A stretch of DNA of 64,000 nt from Burkholderiales bacterium. Lineage in GTDB: Bacteria; Pseudomonadota; Gammaproteobacteria; Burkholderiales; Usitatibacteraceae. Under the pieces are notes generated by a model. That model made no database searches. It saw only the letters and a list, made by a program, of their open reading frames with translations, and was not told where the DNA came from. Where the stretch lies: NCBI GenBank assembly GCA_025359985.1, contig JANYDB010000007.1, positions 1 through 64,000 on the forward strand, in the 5' to 3' direction. The position numbers were made by a program, and so were the translations under genes. This document shows positions 53,631-62,465 of this stretch, one piece after another. How positions within the stretch are numbered: the stretch's first letter is position 1; each line of letters starts with the position of its first letter.

Positions 53631-54716
53631 ATGAAATGCGGCATCGTCGGTCTTCCCAATGTAGGCAAATCCACCTTGTTTAACGCGCTTACCAAAGCCG
53701 GTATCGCGGCCGAAAACTATCCGTTCTGCACGATCGAGCCAAACATCGGCATTGTGGAAGTGCCCGATCCGCGCATGGCGCAATTGTCGGCGATTGTGAA
53801 TCCGCAAAAAATCCAGCCGGCCATCGTGGAGTTCGTTGATATCGCAGGCCTGGTGGCCGGCGCTTCAAAGGGCGAAGGCTTGGGTAACCAATTTCTCGCC
53901 ACCATTCGCGAAACCGATGCGATCTCGCATGTGGTGCGCTGCTTTGATGATCCGAATGTTATTCACGTCGCCGGTAAAGTTGATCCACTCTCGGATATTG
54001 CCGTGATTGATACTGAGCTTGCGCTGGCGGACATGGGCACGGGTGAAAAAGCGCTGCACCGTTTTAATAAAGTGGCGCGGGCGGGCGACAAAGAAGCGAT
54101 CAAGATGGTCACGATTCTTGAGCCCATCATGAAACACCTCGACCAGGGCAATCCGGTACGCAGCATGGGTCTGGATAAGGACCAGATGGCCTTGATCAAA
54201 CCGCTTTGCTTCATTACCGCCAAGCCGATTTTGTATGTGGCCAACGTTATCGAAGGCGGCTTTGAAAATAATCCTTTGCTCGATCTGGTTAAGGCCCACG
54301 CCGCCAAAGAAGGTGCACCGGTCACCGCCATCTGCGCCAAGATCGAGGCTGAAATCGCAGATCTTGATGATGCCGACAAAGATGTTTTCCTGGCCGATAT
54401 AGGCATGACCGAACCGGGCTTAAATCGCCTGATTCGCGCCGCCTACACCTTGCTAGGCCTTGAGACCTACTTCACTGCCGGTGTCAAGGAAGTTCGCGCC
54501 TGGACCGTTCACAAAGGCTCCACTGCGCCGCAAGCTGCCGGAGTGATTCACACTGATTTTGAACGGGGCTTCATTCGCGCCGAGGTGATCGCGTTCAATG
54601 ATTACGTCGCATTGGGCGGCGAAGCAAAATCTAAAGAAGCGGGCAAGATGCGGCTGGAAGGTAAAGACTACATCGTCAAAGATGGCGATGTCATGCACTT
54701 CAGGTTTAACGTATAA
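53631..54716 (+). CDS. ychF: YchF/Ola1 family ATPase
   Basis: A 361-residue Obg-like P-loop ATPase with [14 protein letters not shown] (8-21), the switch region and G3 [20 protein letters not shown], and the NxxE-type G4 (ANVIEGG) that gives YchF its ATP preference. The C-terminal TGS domain (about 278-361) is intact. It associates with ribosomes. Usual neighbour of pth. Confidence 0.96.
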   Translation: MKCGIVGLPNVGKSTLFNALTKAGIAAENYPFCTIEPNIGIVEVPDPRMAQLSAIVNPQKIQPAIVEFVDIAGLVAGASKGEGLGNQFLATIRETDAISHVVRCFDDPNVIHVAGKVDPLSDIAVIDTELALADMGTGEKALHRFNKVARAGDKEAIKMVTILEPIMKHLDQGNPVRSMGLDKDQMALIKPLCFITAKPILYVANVIEGGFENNPLLDLVKAHAAKEGAPVTAICAKIEAEIADLDDADKDVFLADIGMTEPGLNRLIRAAYTLLGLETYFTAGVKEVRAWTVHKGSTAPQAAGVIHTDFERGFIRAEVIAFNDYVALGGEAKSKEAGKMRLEGKDYIVKDGDVMHFRFNV

Positions 54717-54758
54717 GCCTGATCCAAGGCATGATGTCCGCGTAGCAAGATCGCCATT

Positions 54759-54815
54759 GGGCGGAGCTTTTGAAGCAAAAATGTCTCATAAGCCCTGTCA
54801 ATGCTAGGGTCTAAC
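54759..54815 (+). repeat. Intergenic hairpin repeat, copy 4
   Basis: Aligns base by base with copy 2 (GGGCGGAGC, GCAAAAATG, CAATGCTAG shared). The stem becomes GCTTTTG/CATAAGC: the G-to-T change in one arm is matched by C-to-A in the other. It lies between convergent ychF and the S9 peptidase gene, about 95 nt after the latter's stop. Confidence 0.7.
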
Positions 54816-54910
54816 ATAAATTTAATTTGAGTTGGTCAGGTCATGTACGATACAGCCGTTCACTCGTAGTCGTTGCTTCGCAGCCACCGCACCTTCAACA
54901 CTATGAGCAA

Positions 54911-56965
54911 TTATTTTTTCAAATACTCAGCAAAAAATTGCTCAGTACGTGAATAAAAATCCACGACGTTTTCATCCTTGTTGAAGCCATGCGCTTCGCC
55001 GCTGTACACCTTGTACTCAATTTTTTTACCGGCTTTTTCCATGGCACCGCGCATGGTGGTACCGTGAATAAGCGGTACGCGCGCGTCCTGCCCACCCATG
55101 GTTAACATTAAAGGGGCCTTAATTTTGTCTGCATTTCTGGCGGGCGATGTTTTCTGGAACTGTTCGCGGTCGGCCTCTTTGTCGCCAACCAGACGTTTGT
55201 AATCAGTCTCAAAATAATCTGACTGACGTGCCGTATCTGACCATGCCACGGTTTGCAGCAACTCAAGATCGCTCACGGCAACATAAGCGCTACCACAGCG
55301 CCACAGGTCTGGATCCTTGACTAAACCTTGCAGAGTGGCATAGCCGCCGTAACTGCCGCCGAATAAACACATACGGTCTTTATTGACGAGACCCTCCGCC
55401 GCCAAGTACAACGCGCCATCCGTGATGTCGTCTTGCATGGTAAGGCCCCATTGTTTAAAGCTCGATGCGTAGTGTTTTTTGCCAAAGCCGGTGGAACCAC
55501 GCGGCTCCGGTTCGAGCACCACATAACCCCGTGACGCAAAAAACTGCGCCGTAGGCCAGCGCCCCCATTGCGCGCCATAGTAGGAGCGCACCCACGGCCC
55601 GCCGTGGATGTGAACAATCAGCGGCAGATTTTTTTCACTGGCACCATTGGGCAAGCGCGGGATGGTGACCCATGCCGGAATTTCTAGGCCGTCGCGGGCT
55701 TTATACTTGATGAATCGTCGCTCACTCATCAATTCGGCGGGCAACCATTCGCGGGTGCTGGCAACTTTTTCCAGCGTGGCTTTTTCGGCATTATATAAAT
55801 AGTAGATGCCTGATTCAGACTCTGACGACGCAGTAATCAGCAAATACTTTTCATTGTCATCCGCCAGCCGGAATGTGTTGATGGTTTTAGGTAATGCTTT
55901 GTCAATTTTCGATTGCAGCTTCTGCATGTCGCTATCGAGCCATTCTGTATCAGGCTTTTCAGCGTTGCTGCGAATACCCACCAAGGTTTTTTTGGCGCGA
56001 CTAAAAATAAGTCCGCCACTCAAGTCGATCAATGGATGCTCGGCTACCAGCTCGCCCAATTTTTTATGGGCGATATCATATTTGTAGATGGCACGGCGAT
56101 CCCGCCCCATATTGGATGAGACGTAAAGAGTTTTGTTATCGAAATCGAAGCTGATAGGGATGATAGAGCCGCCTGGGTTGGTGTTTGAGGCGGTGTTTGA
56201 GGTGTAGCCAATTTGCTGCCAAGGCTGATCTAAGCCGACACGGTGCCAAATACTGTTGTGGCGCGAACTACCAGCGTCGGCTCGCTCTTCAAGGCGGATG
56301 GCAATGCGGGGTATCAGATCACGATCAACAATCCAGTTCAGCACATTGCCCGGGCTGTCGGCAGTCAGCAGTTTATATTCGCCGGTTCGGGTGTTGTAAC
56401 GATAAACATCCGTGAAATTCCGATTCCGTTCATTCATCTCGGCGATGACATCACCTGAACCATCAAATGTCTGGCTAAGAATCGTAAACCTGTTGGCGGT
56501 TCCTGCCTGCGAATTATGGCGAATGGTTGGCCTCAACAGATCGCGAACAAATTGGCCATCGGCATTGATAGCGTAAACGCCCTTTAGGCGCAAATTACCG
56601 GTCTCTTCTTGCAGGTCGCCGAAGCGTAAAAATAAACGGTTATTATCAATCCAAGTAAAGTCGGAAACATCTTCATTCGAGAAGTTGGTAATGACGGCCG
56701 ATGTGCGTTTTTCAAGGTCGATGATTACCAGATTGTCGCGGCCCTTTATCGGCGCTATAGCGCCGAGCTTGCGGCCATCGGGCGACAACAGCATTTGCGA
56801 ATATTGTGCCCTGCGAAAAAAAGCAGCGACTGGAATTTCAATCGCACTGGCGTATTTTGCTGCAGCAGGCGAGCTGACAGATTGTGAAAAACAGGACGGT
56901 GGCAATCCGGCGACAGCCAGGGCTACAAAAACAAAGAACAAAACATCCGAGCTAATTTTTTTCAT
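54911..56965 (-). CDS. Exported S9 family (prolyl-oligopeptidase-like) peptidase
   Basis: A 684-residue serine peptidase. The start MKKISSDVLFFVFVALAVAG (56965) has AGGAAC upstream and gives a signal peptide. The N-terminal beta-propeller (about 40-400) has repeats such as LLSPDGRKLGAIAP. The C-terminal alpha/beta-hydrolase has the catalytic Ser in GGSYGGYATLQ, Asp in GGQDARVPL and His in GEAHGFNKDENV. It cleaves short peptides in the periplasm; substrate unknown. Confidence 0.9.
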   Translation of the reverse strand: MKKISSDVLFFVFVALAVAGLPPSCFSQSVSSPAAAKYASAIEIPVAAFFRRAQYSQMLLSPDGRKLGAIAPIKGRDNLVIIDLEKRTSAVITNFSNEDVSDFTWIDNNRLFLRFGDLQEETGNLRLKGVYAINADGQFVRDLLRPTIRHNSQAGTANRFTILSQTFDGSGDVIAEMNERNRNFTDVYRYNTRTGEYKLLTADSPGNVLNWIVDRDLIPRIAIRLEERADAGSSRHNSIWHRVGLDQPWQQIGYTSNTASNTNPGGSIIPISFDFDNKTLYVSSNMGRDRRAIYKYDIAHKKLGELVAEHPLIDLSGGLIFSRAKKTLVGIRSNAEKPDTEWLDSDMQKLQSKIDKALPKTINTFRLADDNEKYLLITASSESESGIYYLYNAEKATLEKVASTREWLPAELMSERRFIKYKARDGLEIPAWVTIPRLPNGASEKNLPLIVHIHGGPWVRSYYGAQWGRWPTAQFFASRGYVVLEPEPRGSTGFGKKHYASSFKQWGLTMQDDITDGALYLAAEGLVNKDRMCLFGGSYGGYATLQGLVKDPDLWRCGSAYVAVSDLELLQTVAWSDTARQSDYFETDYKRLVGDKEADREQFQKTSPARNADKIKAPLMLTMGGQDARVPLIHGTTMRGAMEKAGKKIEYKVYSGEAHGFNKDENVVDFYSRTEQFFAEYLKK

Positions 56966-57044
56966 GATTCCGTTCCTGAAGGATTTTTTGCAGGAAACAG
57001 ATTGTATCGACAATTCTCAAAATGTTACGGACAAACCCGATCAA

Positions 57045-58916
57045 TTAAATCTCGACCTGTGTACCCAATTCCACCACGCGGTTGGTGGGAATACGGAAAT
57101 ACTCTGACGCTTTGCCCGCAAGATGCGACATCCACACAAACAGATGCTCTCGCCAAAGCGCCATGCCGCCGCCGGGTGTGGCAATCAGGGTTTCACGGTT
57201 GATGAAAAAAGTCGTTTCCATCATGTCGAAACTCATCGACTGCAGCTTGCAGTCAGTCAGTAGTTTGGGAATGTCGGGCTGTTCTTTAAAGCCATAGTGC
57301 CCGGTGATTTTCCAGAAACCGTGACCCATGTCCTCGATCCACACATAGTCCTCTTTGGGCACATAGGGAATATCTTCATTGACAATCGACAAAATGACTA
57401 CGCGTTCATGCAGCACCTTATTGTGTTTTAAATTGTGCAGCATCGCATTGGGCACACCATTGGGATTCACCGTCATAAAAATGCCGGTGCCGCTTACTTT
57501 ATGGGGCGGGCTCATGGAGATCGAATCCACAAATAATTTGAGTGGCATGGCGCTGTCGTTAGTGACTTTACGAACGATTTGACGGCCACGCCACCAAGTG
57601 CTCATGAGAGTGAAAATCAATGCGCCCATCACCACCGGGAACCAGCCGCCATCTGCAAACTTTAATAAACAGGCGCTCATAAACATCGCATCATTGCCCG
57701 CCAGAATGAGCGTAAGTGGCACCACCAGCCATTTGTTCCATTTCCAGATACGCGTCATCACCACATACAGCAACAAGGTGGCCATCAACATCGTCATCGT
57801 CACCGCAATACCGTAAGCGGCGGCGAGATTGTCCGAGGTTTTGAAGGCGACCACCAGACCGATTATTGTGCCCAGCATCAGCCAGTTAACGAACGGCACA
57901 TAAATCTGGCCCGCTTCTTTATCGTTGGTATAAATAATGGCAAAGCGCGGTAAATAGCCAAGCTGAATGGCTTGTTTGGTCATGCTGTAAGCGCCTGAAA
58001 TCACCGCCTGAGAAGCGATCACCGTTGCGGCCGTCGCCAAGCAAATCATCGGGATCAGGCCCCAGCTTGGCACCATCAGATAAAACGGATTTTTAACAGC
58101 AGCGGGATCCGCCAACACCAAAGCGCCCTGACCAAAATAATTAATCAGCAAAGCTGGCCATACCATAATGAACCACGCATATCGTATCGGCCGGCGGCCA
58201 AAGTGACCCATGTCGGCGTAAAGCGCCTCTGCACCGGTCACGCACAACACCACCGAGCCGAGCACTACGAAAGCATGGAATTGATGATTGATTAAAAACT
58301 GGAAACTGTAAAACGGATTGATAGCCGCAAGCACACCAGGATTTTTAATCACCTGCACGATTCCCAGCGCGAAAATAGCAATAAACCAGACGACCATGGT
58401 GGGGCCGAAAAATTTTCCGAGTGTTGAGGTGCCGTGGCGCTGAATTGCGAACAGGGCAATCAAAATGCCGATCACGATCGGAATAATGTAGGCGTCAAGC
58501 GCGGGTGATACCACCTTTAAACCTTCAACCGCCGACAGCACCGACACCGCCGGCGTAATAACAGCATCACCAAAAAACATCGCTGCGCCAAAAATACCCA
58601 GCGCGACCACCCACCAGCGGCGGCGTGAACTGAAGGGATAGCAGCGCTGCGCAAGTGCGGTCAAGGCCAGAATGCCGCCTTCGCCCTTGTTGTCGGCGCG
58701 CATCATGAATATCAAATACTTGACCGTTACCAGCGTCATAAGCGACCAGAACATCAGCGACAAAATACCCAACACCGACGCTTCCGTAAGCGGGATGCCG
58801 TGCTCCGGATTGAATGATTCTTTTAGTGCATAAAGCGGGCTGGTGCCGATGTCGCCAAAAACAACGCCGATCGCACCGATAGTCAATGCGCCAAGTTTTT
58901 GTTTGGAATTATTCAT
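57045..58916 (-). CDS. kup: Low-affinity potassium transporter Kup
   Basis: A 623-residue KUP/HAK/KT family H+/K+ symporter with about 12 helices: GAIGVVFGDIGTSPLYALKE (12-31), DNKGEGGILALTALAQR, FFGDAVITPAVSVLSAVEGL, then a soluble C-terminal domain. Complete. It handles K+ uptake at low pH or high K+. Downstream S9 gene starts about 80 nt after it on the same strand. Confidence 0.95.
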   Translation of the reverse strand: MNNSKQKLGALTIGAIGVVFGDIGTSPLYALKESFNPEHGIPLTEASVLGILSLMFWSLMTLVTVKYLIFMMRADNKGEGGILALTALAQRCYPFSSRRRWWVVALGIFGAAMFFGDAVITPAVSVLSAVEGLKVVSPALDAYIIPIVIGILIALFAIQRHGTSTLGKFFGPTMVVWFIAIFALGIVQVIKNPGVLAAINPFYSFQFLINHQFHAFVVLGSVVLCVTGAEALYADMGHFGRRPIRYAWFIMVWPALLINYFGQGALVLADPAAVKNPFYLMVPSWGLIPMICLATAATVIASQAVISGAYSMTKQAIQLGYLPRFAIIYTNDKEAGQIYVPFVNWLMLGTIIGLVVAFKTSDNLAAAYGIAVTMTMLMATLLLYVVMTRIWKWNKWLVVPLTLILAGNDAMFMSACLLKFADGGWFPVVMGALIFTLMSTWWRGRQIVRKVTNDSAMPLKLFVDSISMSPPHKVSGTGIFMTVNPNGVPNAMLHNLKHNKVLHERVVILSIVNEDIPYVPKEDYVWIEDMGHGFWKITGHYGFKEQPDIPKLLTDCKLQSMSFDMMETTFFINRETLIATPGGGMALWREHLFVWMSHLAGKASEYFRIPTNRVVELGTQVEI

Positions 58917-59370
58917 AGTGTCCGGATGAAATCAGCGACCCTAAAAGCGATACGCTATTCGAGGCAACAACACCGCACGCAGCCGATAGAGGCGCGGGAA
59001 TGATGGTTGGGGCGGCTTGAATGACGCTGCCTATGGTTTCTAAGTACACGTTTTAAATGGGCGGTTGCTAAGGCAAGATGGGCTTAGACATATTTGTGCA
59101 TCAAATCATCAAGCATGCGCAGATTAAGTTAGTTTATTTGTCTGCGAGGCGCAAACTATGCTGCGGCGCAACATGAATGTCAAGTCTCAGCAGTTAACTA
59201 CACGTCAAAAATTTGTCAATTCTGGTAAAAATTAAAATAAAAACAATTGTTTAGGACTTAATTCGGGCGGTGGTTACAAGGCTTTGCACGAGTAATTCAC
59301 GGTTGACAAAATCAGCCGTCAGTGCCAATATTCGCGTCCTTGTGCAGTATATGTTGTATGCCACAAGTTT
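58917..59370. other. Long intergenic region between kup and tRNA-Met
   Basis: About 450 nt without a supported gene. It should hold the kup promoter (not identified) and carries at 59149-59172 a word (GCGCAAACTATGCTGCGGCG) close to 62122-62145. A sigma-70 promoter for the tRNA is at 59303-59331. Confidence 0.5.
59303..59331 (+). promoter_or_regulatory. Sigma-70 promoter of tRNA-Met
   Basis: TTGACA (59303-59308), 17-nt spacer, CAATAT (59326-59331), about 40 nt before the tRNA. Confidence 0.6.
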
Positions 59371-59447
59371 GGCCGATTAGCTCAGCCGGTTAGAGCGACG
59401 GAATCATAATCCGCAGGTCCCCCGTTCGAATCGGGGATTGGCCACCA
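59371..59447 (+). tRNA. tRNA-Met (CAT anticodon, elongator type)
   Basis: Cloverleaf: acceptor GGCCGAT/ATTGGCC (one G-T pair), D-arm GCTCAGCCGGTTAGAGC, anticodon loop ATCATAA, T-arm CCCCGTTCGAATCGGGG, encoded ACCA. The CGGAATCATAATCCG arm is typical of betaproteobacterial elongator tRNA-Met; an Ile2 (lysidine) identity is less likely. Pair 27-43 is A-C, not paired. Confidence 0.93.
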
Positions 59448-59595
59448 AGTGTTTGACGGGCCGCTTTGTATTTACTGCAACGCGGCCCGTTGTTTATTCT
59501 GTATTCGTTTTATCTGCCATTGCACGCCGATTAGTTCTTCTCTATTTTGCCCCCTCAACCTGCCCGGGCTATTCCCCGCGACCCAGGAGTCAAGC

Positions 59596-61035
59596 ATGAC
59601 TGTTTTAATAAAGCCCGAACTCCCCCCAGCTTCATCCATTGCGCCCGTCAAAAAGCTTTTCATCAAAACCTTTGGTTGTCAGATGAACGAGTACGACTCG
59701 GACAAAATGGCCGATGTTCTTCACGCCTTTGAAGGGTACGAGAAAACGGATAAACCTGAAGAGGCCGATGTGGTGCTGTTAAACACCTGTTCGGTGCGCG
59801 AAAAAGCGCAAGAAAAAGTATTTTCGGATCTGGGTCGTTTACGCGAACTGAAGTTGGGCAAGCCTGAAATGCTGATCGGCGTGGGTGGCTGTGTGGCGTC
59901 GCAAGAAGGCGATGTGATCGTCAAGCGCGCTCCATATGTTGATCTGGTGTTTGGCCCACAAACCCTGCATCGTCTGCCGCAAATGATTCGGGCAAAGCGT
60001 GATACCGGTAAACCGCAGGTCGATATATCGTTTCCTGAAAATGAAAAATTTGATGATCTGCCGCCCGCGCGCGTGGACGGCGTGACGGCGTTTGTGTCGA
60101 TCATGGAAGGCTGTTCAAAATACTGCAGCTTTTGCGTAGTGCCCTATACTCGAGGCGAAGAAATTTCGCGTTCGCTTGATTCGGTGATGGCAGATATCCA
60201 TGAGCTGGTTGCCAAAGGCGTCAAAGAAGTCACGTTGCTCGGCCAAAATGTGAATGCTTATATTGGTCAAATGGCGGACGGTTCAGATGCTGATTTTGCG
60301 TTGCTGCTCGCATCAATTCATGCGATTCCGGAAATTGAACGCATCCGCTACACCACCTCTCATCCGCTGGAATTTACCCAGCGCTTGATTGATGCCTACG
60401 CTAAATTACCCAAGCTCGTTTCACAGCTACATCTGCCGGTACAGTCAGGCAGTGATCGGGTACTAGCTGGGATGAAACGCAATTACACGGCGATGGAATA
60501 TAAATCCATTATTCGTCGTTTGCGCCTGGTGCGGCCTGATGTTTCAATCTCAAGTGACTTTATTATTGGCTTCCCGGGTGAAACTGATGAGGATTTCGAA
60601 AAAACGGTAAAGCTCGTTGAAGATATTCAGTTTGATGGCAGCTTTTCGTTCATCTATTCGCGTCGCCCCGGCACGCCTGCCGCCAGCCTGCAGGATGATA
60701 CCCCCTACGCGGTCAAGCTAAAGCGCTTGCAACGACTGCAGCGCATTCTGGAAGATCAGGCTACGGTGATTTCCAATGCAATGATCGGTACGGTCCAGCG
60801 GGTGCTAGTTGAGGGCGTCTCAAAAAAAGATGAAAAAGAATTGATGGGTCGTACGGACAATAATCGGGTGGTGAATTTTCCCGGCCATCCGCGTTTGATT
60901 GGCAGCTTCGTGCAAATGAAAATTACCGACGCCATGCACTTTACTTTGCGGGGCGATGTGTTGACTGATGTCATGACCGATACCCTAACCCATGAGCTGA
61001 CTACAGAATCACCTATGGAAATTGTGGGCGCATGA
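59596..61035 (+). CDS. miaB: tRNA-2-methylthio-N6-dimethylallyladenosine synthase MiaB
   Basis: A 479-residue radical-SAM methylthiotransferase. The start [11 protein letters not shown] (59596) has AGGAGTCAAGC upstream. The N-terminal MTTase domain holds the first cluster ([29 protein letters not shown]); the radical SAM motif is CSKYCSFC; a TRAM domain closes the protein. Overlaps phoH by 4 nt. It modifies A37 of UNN-reading tRNAs. Confidence 0.96.
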   Translation: MTVLIKPELPPASSIAPVKKLFIKTFGCQMNEYDSDKMADVLHAFEGYEKTDKPEEADVVLLNTCSVREKAQEKVFSDLGRLRELKLGKPEMLIGVGGCVASQEGDVIVKRAPYVDLVFGPQTLHRLPQMIRAKRDTGKPQVDISFPENEKFDDLPPARVDGVTAFVSIMEGCSKYCSFCVVPYTRGEEISRSLDSVMADIHELVAKGVKEVTLLGQNVNAYIGQMADGSDADFALLLASIHAIPEIERIRYTTSHPLEFTQRLIDAYAKLPKLVSQLHLPVQSGSDRVLAGMKRNYTAMEYKSIIRRLRLVRPDVSISSDFIIGFPGETDEDFEKTVKLVEDIQFDGSFSFIYSRRPGTPAASLQDDTPYAVKLKRLQRLQRILEDQATVISNAMIGTVQRVLVEGVSKKDEKELMGRTDNNRVVNFPGHPRLIGSFVQMKITDAMHFTLRGDVLTDVMTDTLTHELTTESPMEIVGA

Positions 61036-62054
61036 AAACTCCATCACTGGAATTCAGCTTTACTCCGATTGACAATCGTCGTCTGGCCACACTTTGTGGC
61101 TCGCTGGATGCGAATTTGCGCCAGATTGAAACCGCGCTAAGTGTATCCATTGCGCGTCGCGGCGAAAAATTTAATGTCTCTGGCGAACGCGAAAAAATTG
61201 AGCTTGCGGCCAAAGCACTGAATAAATTTTATGCGGGCGCGGGTGTGAATTCAGGTGCGAATCGCGGCCTCACTGTTGAGCAGATTCGGCTGGGCTTGGT
61301 CGAGCTTGCCCGCACTGGAAATGCGCCATCCGTAAAATCCGCCAAGGGTGAAAGCAGTGTTTACGATGACCCGGAAAACGCCCCTAATAATATCGGCTTT
61401 CACACCAAGCGTCCCGACTTGCGCCCGCGCACGGATCATCAGGCGCAATACATCAAGCAAATGCAAACCTATGACATCACGTTTGGGGTCGGTCCCGCTG
61501 GCACCGGCAAAACCTTTTTGGCAGTGGCGTGCGCAGTCGATGCGCTTGAGCGCGATCAGGTAAAACGGATTTTGTTGACGCGGCCCACGGTAGAGGCCGG
61601 TGAACGACTCGGTTTTTTACCCGGCGATCTATCGCAAAAAATTGACCCTTATTTACGGCCTCTTTACGATGCGCTTTATGATCTGCTTGGTTTCGATAAA
61701 GTGCAGCGCATGTTCGAACGCAATCAAATTGAAATCGCACCGCTGGCTTTTATGCGCGGCCGGACCTTGAATCAATCTTTTATTATTTTGGATGAAGCGC
61801 AGAACACCACGCCCGAGCAGATGAAAATGTTTTTAACGCGCTTGGGGTTCGGTACTAAGGCGGTCATTACGGGTGATGTGACGCAGGTTGATTTGCGACA
61901 CGGCACTTTGAGCGGTTTGATTGATGCGCGCAATGTGCTGCATGGTGTGCGTGATATTGGCTTCACCATATTCCAAGCGAATGATGTCGTGCGCCATCCG
62001 TTGGTGCAATCGATTGTGACGGCCTATGAGGCGCACGGTCGGCATTCCCGTTAG
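61032..62054 (+). CDS. PhoH-like ATPase (PhoL/YbeZ)
   Basis: A 340-residue protein with an N-terminal KH-like region and a P-loop domain: [14 protein letters not shown] (Walker A, about 156-169), [17 protein letters not shown], and [15 protein letters not shown] (Walker B). Thought to act with YbeY in RNA metabolism. Usually followed by ybeY, which is absent here. Confidence 0.92.
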   Translation: MKTPSLEFSFTPIDNRRLATLCGSLDANLRQIETALSVSIARRGEKFNVSGEREKIELAAKALNKFYAGAGVNSGANRGLTVEQIRLGLVELARTGNAPSVKSAKGESSVYDDPENAPNNIGFHTKRPDLRPRTDHQAQYIKQMQTYDITFGVGPAGTGKTFLAVACAVDALERDQVKRILLTRPTVEAGERLGFLPGDLSQKIDPYLRPLYDALYDLLGFDKVQRMFERNQIEIAPLAFMRGRTLNQSFIILDEAQNTTPEQMKMFLTRLGFGTKAVITGDVTQVDLRHGTLSGLIDARNVLHGVRDIGFTIFQANDVVRHPLVQSIVTAYEAHGRHSR

Positions 62055-62102
62055 CGCCGCCAATCGCGGGCGTACGTAGATAATCACGACTTCAAAAAGT
62101 AC

Positions 62103-62130
62103 TTGACATCGCTTTCAAAAAGCGTAAATT
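62103..62130 (+). promoter_or_regulatory. Candidate sigma-70 promoter upstream of the SPFH gene
   Basis: TTGACA (62103-62108), 16-nt spacer, TAAATT (62125-62130). It overlaps the GC-rich word 62122-62145 (GCGTAAATTATGTTGCAGCG) shared with 59149-59172. The leader to the SPFH ATG would be about 330 nt. Confidence 0.5.
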
Positions 62131-62145
62131 ATGTTGCAGCGCACC

Positions 62146-62465
62146 ATTCAATAAGTGCGTATCAACAAATGCAAACTCCTCTCCCAGCCTTGCTTTCAAG
62201 GCAATTCCATCCGCTCTCGACAAGAGAGTCCTCAAAATTGTGCGTACGCAGCATCCAGCCTGCCATCGTCAAAAATCATGCGTTTACGATTTCGCAAATC
62301 GTTTTTTTTGGTGCGCATACCCCCCAGGAATATTACCGCTGACGGGCTTTAACCGTTCGTGCCCTTTCGTGCCGTCTGGCGCTGACCGGGTACTTGCTTA
62401 TTGCTTAAAAAATGTCTGCGCCACGATCGCGCGGGTGTCTACCTAATTTTTTTGCGGAGGATTCC
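62146..62465. other. Long leader of the SPFH gene
   Basis: About 320 nt between the promoter and the ATG with no supported gene. It breaks the usual phoH-ybeY adjacency. No riboswitch or RNA family recognised. Confidence 0.4.

Noticed and set aside
54911-56965. Possible acylaminoacyl-peptidase or dipeptidyl-peptidase naming of the S9 gene
   Set aside because: The catalytic triad shows only the S9 family; the subfamily cannot be told by eye, so no specific name is given.
59171-59236. 20-codon frame starting MNVKSQQLTT upstream of tRNA-Met
   Set aside because: Very short, no ribosome site, and resemblance to a phasin N-terminus is too weak.
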